The notes below the pieces were generated by a model that saw nothing but the letters and a program-made list of their open reading frames with translations, searched no databases and was not told where the DNA came from. The position numbers were made by a program, and so were the translations under genes. Below, piece by piece: positions 55,701 through 64,000 of a stretch of DNA of 64,000 nucleotides. Source of the DNA: Xiphias gladius (lineage: Eukaryota; Chordata; Actinopteri; Istiophoriformes; Xiphiidae); the NCBI RefSeq assembly GCF_016859285.1, contig NC_053403.1, forward strand, positions 24,363,948 through 24,427,947, written 5' to 3'. Numbering within the stretch: the stretch's first letter is position 1; each line of letters begins with the position of its first letter.

Positions 55701-58700
55701 CACTGTGAGAAGTAGGTGGATAACCCCCCCCCCAAAAAAAAAAAATTCCAACATTGGAAAGGTGTTGGACGGGAGGTCTACATCCAACAAGCAATTAGAT
55801 GGCGTATACTGGTGCCTTTAATGAAGACATAGTTTAACACACTGACCCGGTCTGTCTTTTGCTGGTTACTTTTGAAGCCCAAGAAAAGAGGTCTTTGTAA
55901 TGAAAATTTTGAGCTGCTCTGGCAATTAGGACAGAACTTCACAGGTCTGCGTTAACTGTGCCGTACTGTACTATACTGTACTGTACTGTACACCAAACAG
56001 CTATGATCAGAACCCATACACTGGGTACAGTTCACGTGATCCCACAGGACAGCAAGAACCTGGAAAAAACATTGCTGACCTCAAATGGTACTGTAGTCAT
56101 GCAGTAAGCTGCATCCTCTTTTCCTTCTTTTTTTAGTGTTTTACATTCACAAACAGAAGCAGCAGAACTACACAGTCCCTGGATAAAACAGGAGGGGCAC
56201 TTGGGGGTTTTTTCGCCTCCTGCATTTCAAACAGTCTGGAAAGTTGCTTTTTCAGTGCACTCTTCTTTGCCATGTTTTGTCGAAGCCATGTTGAAGCGCA
56301 TTCCTCCATCCCAATAATTCAAACTGAACTTTAAATTTTTTTCTTTTTATAGTTTATTTATGGCATTTTTTTAAATCAATGGGACAAGCAAAAACACAAA
56401 CTGAAAGACTAGTACACAAAACCTATAGGAAAAACAAAGAGGAAGAAACTAAACGAGAAACAAATGGGGAGAAAATCTGTTTTGCAGCATTCCAAAAATC
56501 AAAGTTATGCAATACACTTCCTTTCATTTCTCATGATCATGTACAAGGCCAAATCCTTCGTTTACTGCCTCTTAAACAGATTCAGAAAGAATTTAGAAGA
56601 CTTTACAGACTAAAGACAAGTATCTTGAAATTATACTTTCTAGGGGGGCTGTGTAACGTTAAGCAACTCAAATTCATTTACATTTCTTTCCTATATACTG
56701 TATAGACTAGCTGGTCTCCCATCACTGAAGATAAAAGGGATGAATAAGGCAGCAAACAATTGATAAAATAGAATCAGCAGGTGAAAAAGTCTCAAGTTAA
56801 ATAGAACTTTTAAAACCAAAAAAAAAAAAAAAAGAGTTCCTGTGGTTAACAATGGGGATTAGCGACAGATCAGTAGAAACAGAGGAAGAGCCACGTGCAG
56901 CTCCTCCCTGTTAACAAGCCAGCTCTCTGGTCTGTTACTCACTGAGTACAGACCAAAGAGCTGCAGACACAGTGAGCTCAGAGGATGGCAACCAACCCTA
57001 CCCCTTTCACAGAGCTGAGTTGGCAGCTTTGAATACTTTCAAGGCAGGATTGAGTGTCTGCCCAACAAGTTACTAGACTCTTTTTTGAAGTGAAGTTGAT
57101 GAACAGTTGGCAACACTGCAGTTCAGAGAGGTGGGGAGATTAGGTCATCCTAAACAAAACCAGAGCCAGGCCTGGTTTTCTTTAGGAGCAGAGCCAGGTC
57201 TGGTTTTGTTCAGGATGATAAACTTTAATATCTCAGAACTGGCTGTAGCTGAAGCCCCTCTATGGTCATTTTATGCAAAGTGACAGCGAAATATTATTAT
57301 CTGAATAGTTTGTGAGGTCAGGACTGTGATAGTGTAACAAAACCCTAATCAACAGAAACAATGAAAAAATTACAGAAAAAAGTTTTTTTAAGTGATACTT
57401 TGTCTCTTCCTGTCACTTCTTTGACCGATCTCTTTTTCAGTGTTTAGTACTGAAACAGTTTGGCACTATGGTTATATTTTTTTATATTGTGTCAATGTTA
57501 AAACAGTGTTACAAAAAAGTAGAGAACCAAGACCTATGACAATTGATCACTGCCACCCACAGTGTAATCCGTAACATAATCCACCAAATTACTGATCCAA
57601 ATACAAACTGATGACATTAAAGTCCTTACAGAGAAATGTGGTTTATAATTCACTGTGGTTTGGTGGCTTTCTCTGCACAGAGTTTTAAAAAAGGCTGGTC
57701 AAAGTGGCAGTAATCTGTTTTTTACGAACAGATTTTAAAAAATATATTCATATGGAATCATTTCAAATCTGATTTGAGTCACTTTCATATGTGGCCCTAC
57801 ACTTGATGTCTGGTTTGTAGCAACGCAGCAGCAGTTGCTGGGCCATTTTTAGGCATAAACACAGCTGGAGGGGCACCAAAGGAGAGGAAGAAATATTTCG
57901 TATTTAATTTCAGAACCACACTCTACTTTTAAAAGTCTATCACACACTGATGTCCAATGCACTCATAACATTGTTAGAAAAATCACTGCTCACTCGCAGA
58001 TGCTGAGAGGAGGCTACGGGCAGACTACGGGTAGAAAGTCAATCTGCTGGGGGCTCATGCTCACTTTCATATCATTAGCCTTCTGCCTGCTGCTTATTTT
58101 GGGACCCTGGGGTTCATTGCTCTCTTCCAATGCTGTGTAAGAATCACGTATGAGTAACCAGGTTAATTATGTTCCATCCAAACATGAGAGTATGATCCAC
58201 ACCAGGATGCTCTATCAGTGGGATACAGATAATACTGTATGCATAAGTAATTATGTCCCAAACCAGGCAAATTCAGGCATTTTGATTGGTAAATATCTGC
58301 TATAGATTAAGATGTTGGCTCCTGAAATGACAGCTGTCCAAATTATCCAACTGTGCTCTGTTAAAACACTGAAAGCTTGTGACCCACTGAGCCACAAAAT
58401 GAACTATATAAAATTAGTGGTCCTTTTTCAGTTAATAATGTGACAGCAGAAGCAGAGAATTATGTGAGCAGAGCGACATTTTGCATGTAAAACCATAGCT
58501 CTAAAGCGCTGCTGTTAATGCTGAGGTTAACAAGAGTCTGTCTGATCATGCAACAGATTTACACTGACATCCTCTCTCTGTTGATATTTCAGAAAATATT
58601 ATAGGAAACAAGCACGTTGTTGTCTATTAACGCAATGCTACTAAGCTGTAAAACATATCGAAACTGCTTCACTAATTTTATGACAGGCTCTAAGTGTGCA

Positions 58701-61700
58701 CCGTAGGTTGTATAATGAAGGAAAAAACTACAATAAAAATAAATATTGGATTGTAAAACATACTCAGAACATTGATAAGTGAAAGTCTCATACTGATAAT
58801 CCTTGCACCTCAAAACAGAAATGACAGACTGTGATGAAGATTAAGGTGAAGATAAGTTCGGACACTCCTGTAAGGATGATCAGTAACCTGATAATAACAG
58901 GAACCAGCAACTGGTATTGAATATTGGCCACACTGAAAAGATTTGTGAACAGTCTGACTGAAAAAAGGTTTGCATATTGGCAATAAACTTTCCTTGAAGA
59001 CTAAGGCTTGCCGGCTAAATCTGCAGTAAGCGAGAGCAGCAAGTGTAATGTAGGTATTTTGCAGATGCTTTTTGCCCAGCATGTGAGCATTCCTGAAGCA
59101 TCAACAGGCTAAGAGGGAACATCCCTCCTATGAGCTGTAACGACAACAGCTTGCCGTTGTTGTTTCTCCATATGCGGACCAAATAGACTCAGTGGACCAA
59201 ATTTAAAGAGGCACTGCACATTTAAACATGTTTTTTGAGCTGTAAACTAAATGATATGACTGTACTGTAATGAAACACATCAGTGCTGGTGTTGATGTTG
59301 ACATTTCTTTACTATAGTTATAAAAATCAGCATTTCATGGGCTGAAAAACACACCATCTACTGTTTTACATCATCCTGAACCTTGCAAGGTCAATGCTGA
59401 CATAGAGTCGAATGTTTGGGACTTATTTACATCATGAAATTTATACTCAAAAAAGAATGTTAACGTCTTCTAATCAGAGGTGGGCAGCCCACCTCCCCCT
59501 AGCAACTGTCCTTGAGTGGGAGTCTATGAAACCACAGTCATTTTCAAACATATACTGATCAACAGAAATGTACACTATTTTTTGCTAACCCTCTACCTAG
59601 GTTTTTCGAATTTGGCACGGGGGTTTAGACTTATGCTTTCGATGGCTGTAGAGGCACCATCAGGCAGCATTCTTTCCCTTCAGACCCTCATGCCTCAACA
59701 GTGGTTACAGATGGCAGATGGTCCCCTGATAGCAACACAATGCTATGTACATTTGCAGTTGGCATTTACAGAGAGTGCTATTCTAACTACATGCTCGGCT
59801 CCAAGAGCTCCGGCTTCAGGCATTACTGAGGCTGGAGCCAACAGCTCGAATTGATATAGCTACACCACACTAATGTCCACTTCAGGGGATTCTGGAGGGG
59901 AAAACACCTCCACCTCCAAAGAGCCTTCTAGCATAGGTGCCTTGTGGTCACTGAGCAACTCCTGAATCTTATAAACATAAGATGGATCAACTTTTGAATT
60001 AGTTTTTGATCCTTAACAGTAAAGCTGAAATAAATGTAGAAACAAGGCTAGGTTAAAAACTATTATGTGGCTAGACCGCCCTTTATCTGTTTCCTTCTCT
60101 CCTACTCTCTGTGCTCACATATATAGTAATTTAATCCAGCTGAGTTCACAATAAATCTGTTCTCATTTAAATGTTTTCTGTTTCTGTTGCCAAACAACGG
60201 AACAAGTATGAAATAGTGACTATAACACGGCCCATTAAGAATACATGTTAACCAGCAGTCACTACCAAGCCATTTCAAAGCTGCTGCTCTGCACTGATAA
60301 AATCCTGATCTTATAACAGTGACATCGTCTGACAAAATCAGCAGACACACAAGTTCAATACAACGGTGATGGGATGTTAGTTATATCAACTTGTAAAATG
60401 ATCACTCAGAGAGAAAGTTAGAAGCTCATTCACGTCTATGCAGCTGCCATGTGGACAACCTCGACCCCAACCTCACGGGGAAATACTGGAGACTCTCTTC
60501 TACAGAAAGTAGCGAAAGTTTGTCCAAAAAGTCGTTTGATTTGTCACTAGGTGCTTTTGTGAAGAAAAGTCACTTAAGAGGTATGAAAAGTCGGGAAAAC
60601 CCCCGACAAAGGTGCTAAGTTGGCAACACTACCTGTAAACAACCCCCTGATGACGCAATAAAGACTGTTTGCACCAATTCATCAGTGGTCAGTGGGGAAA
60701 CTCCAACACTCAGCTGGCCGACCAATGGTGGAACTTCATCACTCAGTCACGCAGCATACGGCTGAACAACGTAACTTTATCGCTCAGTCAATCAGTCAGT
60801 CACGGACATTCGCCTTTATAGGGCTGGCCCCGCTTTTGCAGTCCAGCCAAAAATGGTAGTGGTCGCTATGCTAACATGCTCACACTTGCAGTGTTGACAG
60901 ATTTAATTCAACAACTTAGTTTAAGCATGCTACCATTAGCATACTGTAATTTGCTATCATTTAAATTAGCACTTAACATAAGTACAGCTGAGGCTGATGG
61001 GGTCATTAGTTTTGCAGGTAGTTGGTTATAAACATAAGTAATGGACAAACTTAAAGTATGATCTGATTATGGAACTAGGTCATGTGAGAAATGTTGCCAG
61101 ATGATCCAAATCATTATAGTTTTTAATCTAATTAATATTTGGAGGATTTTATCGGGATGTTTTGTCAGAAATATTTTTAATTCCTGCATGTGTCTTTGCA
61201 TTTGGAAACTTTGGTGCAAAACACAAATTAAGTTTTGGTCTTTTAAAAAAGTCTCAAGGTTACTTTAAAACTATTTTTGCTGCCTCAGCATCTGTTAAAG
61301 TTGCTTCATTGCAGCTGTATAATCATAAAGATGCAGTATGAGGTTAGGGGGAACAGTGTGTAATTGACCTTTATTGAATTGACCTCGCATTGCGAGTAAA
61401 ACTCAAAAAATTAAAATGGTTCTCCTGTAAAAACTAAACCACAGTTTTAAATAGAGGGATAAAGCGAGAACAAACAAATAACCAGAACAGACACTGAATG
61501 ATATAAACTACTGAATATCATACAGGTCAAGTCTGTTCATTTATTGGAGTAGAAGGGTATATTAAGGTCGCTCTGTTTAGGATTTGAAAATTCCTTACCT
61601 AGGCACCATCTGGTGATAGTGTCAATAATGACATTGGCAGAGAACAATTTGTCAAAATTTGTTCCAATTTTCACCTGGGATTGTTTCATTTTTCTGCAAA

Positions 61701-62473
61701 CAAAACTGTATCTAATCATAATCATTTAAAAATATTCTAACATACTATCTTTAAGTGCTTGGATTAAGAACATGAGACTCTTTGTCTAACTTGTCTGCTG
61801 AATACAGTGACAGTGTGTTGATTATATCAAGAAGGTAACAAAGAGGTCGCACAACTATCTGAATGGCATCATGCTCTCCTTCAAAACAATGTTATTTTCC
61901 CTTCTTTTCTTCCCCACCTGTCTTAGGTTTGTCAACGTGCTCGTGTATTATGGCCTGTCCCTCAACATTTCTGACTTTGGAATGAACATCTATCTGACCC
62001 AGATGATCTTTGGCCTGGTGGAGATGCCTGCACGCACCATCACCCTGTTCACCCTCAACCGCTCCCGCAAGATCTCCCAACTGGCTTTCCTAGCTGTGGG
62101 TGGCACAGCCTGCCTGCTGACCATCTTCATTCCCAGTGGTATGGACACACATGTCATTGATTGAGAAATTACCATGTTGTGAGAGCCAAACGGTAGTGAA
62201 TCTCTACTGTCGCTGGTGACTTTTCTCATTCTGTCAACGTACATTTTTAGGGCCTATCTATTCTAAAAATGTAGTTGGCAGGTTGGAAATAAGCTACTTT
62301 TCATATTCAGTTTACACTCTGTGTCAGAAGCTTTTCCTTCACTTTTCTTTGCCCTCTCCACTAGACCTATCTGTCATCAAAACAGTCTTGGCCATTATTG
62401 GGAAGTTTGGAATCACAGCGTCTCTGTCCATTATTTATGTCTACTCAGCTGAGGTGTTTCCCACTGTTATCAG
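49790..62473 (+). CDS. slc22a13: SLC22-family organic ion transporter, SLC22A13-like, 5' part (8 exons, 443 aa)
   Basis: Major-facilitator plasma-membrane transporter of organic anions or zwitterions (family knowledge). Exons: 49790-50140, 51529-51632, 51798-51952, 52648-52816, 53327-53450, 54748-54854, 61927-62138 and 62365-62473. Visible features: an N-terminal helix (about 17-40), a long extracellular loop 1 with sequons NFS and NQS, the MFS loop 2-3 signature GSLADKYGRR (about 146-155), [14 protein letters not shown] after TM6, and EVFPTVIR near TM10. Motifs such as [30 protein letters not shown] and [15 protein letters not shown] resemble SLC22A13 more than SLC22A16, although human SLC22A16 is also on 6q21. 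The start is the first ATG of the open exon, context GAGAAATGA. The last exons (about 100 residues, TM10-12) were not found up to 64000. The orthology call is less sure than the family call. Confidence 0.88.
50141..51528. other. slc22 intron 1
   Basis: 1.4 kb. An A/T-simple stretch at 51120-51180 (repeated AAATTAAAAT). No coding feature. Confidence 0.6.
51953..52647. other. slc22 intron 3
   Basis: 695 bases, AT-rich, nothing supported. Intron 4 (52817-53326) is also featureless. Confidence 0.6.
53451..54747. other. slc22 intron 5
   Basis: 1.3 kb. Around 54290-54370 there is a fish repeat block (GTGTTGCCAACTGTTTTCAA, AAAGTCGGCAGATGTCACTA), related in reverse to sequence near 60500-60640. Confidence 0.5.
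57145..57218. repeat. Composite inverted and direct repeat in SLC22 intron 6
   Basis: The 20-base arms at 57145-57164 (TCATCCTAAACAAAACCAGA) and 57199-57218 are inverted with one mismatch. Between and overlapping them, CAGAGCCAGG-CTGGTTTT occurs twice in direct order. Confidence 0.75.
60860..61030 (-). repeat. Inverted tail copy of the 40.3-kb fish repeat
   Basis: Contains, on the minus strand, the GCTAATTTAAATGATAGCAA and GTATGCTAATGGTAGCATGC type tail and CAGCCTCAGCTGTACTTATG, matching the end of the repeat at 40290-40960. Lies in SLC22 intron 6. Confidence 0.5.
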
Positions 62474-64000
62474 GTGAGTTGGCCTTTATATCTCAGCGAA
62501 GTTCTTGAGCTAGAATTGATGCGACTTATCAGTTTTTCTGCCCTGGATAAACCTGTTCTGGTTGCTAATGTCTCTGAGTCACTCCGAGACAGGTTGTATG
62601 ATTTTAAGAGGTTTATGACCCTGCGTGGTATTAAATTTGAAACAAAGCCAGCTATGATGTTGTAACTGAAGTGTGATGTCAAAAAAGCCATTTGACTCAA
62701 AGCAATCAGCAGTCTATTATTTATTGTTTAGTGTAGAAAGGACTTTATTGAATGCAGATAACGTTTTGGCAACTTGTTTCTGGCGTGATTTTTCATTGCC
62801 ATCCATTTATCCTGGAGCACTCCAGGTCTCTATCTTATCTTATTCAGACAAATTGGTCTTCTGAGCAAACACATACAAGGGGACTGTCTGCAAAGCTTAG
62901 CAATTGCTGTTAAATGTTCAGTGACAAAGATTTCGACTCTCTCAGATCACAAAATAAGAAAGGGTAACAAACATAGTGTATCATCCCAGACAAAATACTT
63001 TATAGTACAGCTGATGCAGACATTTTTAATATTTATTGACAAATGTTGGCTACTGACAGAGCAAAAACAGGCTATTATTCTGAGGAAACAAGACGAACAG
63101 TATCTTTGAGCACTGTAGCAGAAGTCTGGCAGGACTGTTTTTGCAGTCCTCTACCTGGCACCTGCCAAATTTCTATTAGATTTTCTTTTGAAAAACTGTT
63201 TGCCCCATCCTACACAGACTGTAAGACATAAAATAAGAACCTTGTGGAAATTTAATCTAAAAAATGCAAGTAGTTCTGTAATTTAATTATGCTGAATATG
63301 TAACTATTGGAACTATAAGTGGAATGTGTCCCTGTTTATCTGATTTATTACATATGTGGTTTTCCAGAGCAATAGATACAAACCAAATGCGGAAAAATCA
63401 GACTTTAAAGCAGGAGTTTAATATTAGTGTTTACAGACTGACGCCATCTACATACACTATTTCAGTGTATTGATCAGATTTTGAGGTATCTGGTTTTTCT
63501 ACAAGACAACTGCATTAATGTGCATGTTTAATCCATATAATGAGGGGCTTCCTTTACTATTAGATATATCTAGATGCTTACACCTTAGTCACTTTCTTCT
63601 AACCAAAGTTTTGGCCACGAGAAGATGTCGTCAGGTCGCGTCCTACCTTCCTCGGACGTTTCAACACTGAACCACAACGTCCTCTAGTGCGTGGGTCGGC
63701 AGTGATGGCCAGTCACCGCCCATCTTCTCCTGGCTTCCAGCTCAACTCCTCCCACCTGTTCCAAAGTCAACAAGAGGCTCTTTCAGACCGTATGACTATG
63801 TCAGGCCTCAGGGATGCTTGGACAACATGTGGAATGTGTAGTTCTCTTCCCAGGTCCACCCTCATCTCCCACAATTGTGCCAGTTGCAGGAGGCTCTTCT
63901 TGGACTTCCTGGAGGAGCTTGGTTTTTCCCTGTCCCTGATGAACTGTATGGATGGGGCTGGTCTCATACGGGTTCTGACGAGAGACCCAGGTTCTCCATG
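62474..64000. other. slc22 intron 8 and downstream (incomplete)
   Basis: Starts with GTGAGT after the EVFPTVIR exon. No exon for the last transmembrane helices was recognised. The retroelement fragment at 63601-63967 lies near the window end. Confidence 0.55.
63601..63967 (-). mobile_element. Fish retroelement ORF fragment
   Basis: The minus strand is open from 63967 to 63767, with RDREKPSSSRKSKKSLLQLA, VDLGRELHIPHVVQASLRPD and IVIRSERAS. This resembles the 'RPDIV-W-S' segment that recurs in many fish non-LTR retroelement proteins. A stop follows, then degraded sequence. It probably lies in an SLC22 intron. The family call is from memory of the motif only. Confidence 0.45.

Larger units (their letters stand above)
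54855..61926. other. slc22 intron 6
   Basis: 7.1 kb, the largest intron in the window. It holds the composite repeat at 57145-57218, a fish repeat at about 60480-60840 (GTTGGCAACACTACCTGTAA, CAGTCAATCAGTCAGTCACG) and the inverted repeat tail at 60860-61030. No missing exon was recognised; exon 6 and exon 7 join in frame without one. Confidence 0.6.

Noticed and set aside
56379..56705. 108-codon frame in slc22 intron 6
   Set aside because: Low-complexity Lys/Glu-rich AT-rich sequence with no homology I can recognise. Likely chance.
49790..62473. Calling the transporter slc22a16 from synteny alone
   Set aside because: The sequence motifs fit SLC22A13 better; synteny with 6q21 is suggestive but not decisive.
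1..64000. CRISPR array, tRNA or rRNA genes
   Set aside because: No regularly spaced short repeats, no tRNA A/B-box cloverleaf and no rRNA-like sequence were recognised by eye; a tRNAscan run would be the decisive test.

Overview
This window is vertebrate genomic DNA, almost certainly from a teleost fish and probably a percomorph. The genes have many short exons with GT-AG introns. The gene order lama4, tube1, ccn6 matches the human 6q21 block. The introns are filled with fish-type DNA transposons (Tc1/mariner, hAT, Helitron remnants) and common fish interspersed repeats. No bacterial, CRISPR or operon-like structure is present.

Layout. (1) About 1.2-15.8 kb, plus strand: the 3' part of lama4 (laminin subunit alpha-4), 25 exons coding the last 1213 residues, i.e. 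the end of the coiled-coil region and all five laminin G domains, with stop and poly-A signal. (2) 17.4-32.4 kb, plus strand: complete tube1 (epsilon-tubulin), 12 exons, 474 aa. (3) 32.9-39.6 kb, minus strand: complete ccn6 (WISP3), 5 exons, 346 aa, convergent with tube1. (4) 39.6-49.8 kb: a gene-poor interval made largely of decayed repeats. (5) 49.8-62.5 kb, plus strand: the first eight coding exons (443 aa) of an SLC22-family organic ion transporter most like SLC22A13. Its last exons lie beyond 62.5 kb and I could not find them before the window ends.

The genes do not form one pathway. lama4 supplies a basement-membrane laminin chain, tube1 a centriole/basal-body tubulin, ccn6 a secreted matricellular factor and the SLC22 gene a plasma-membrane transporter. 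They are neighbours by conserved synteny. The small gene FAM229B, which lies between TUBE1 and LAMA4 in human, was not seen.

The most interesting non-genic items are: a 2.7-kb element with about 170-190 bp inverted repeats in tube1 intron 2 that contains decayed Helitron Rep (HUH motif still readable) and helicase pieces plus an antisense coiled-coil remnant; a 501-bp hAT derivative with a perfect 8-bp target duplication and a BED-finger reading frame in ccn6 intron 1; a 28-position hairpin in a lama4 intron; and an RFX X-box-like site upstream of tube1. I found no convincing new biological system. All exon borders were read by eye from splice sites and reading frame, without transcript support.
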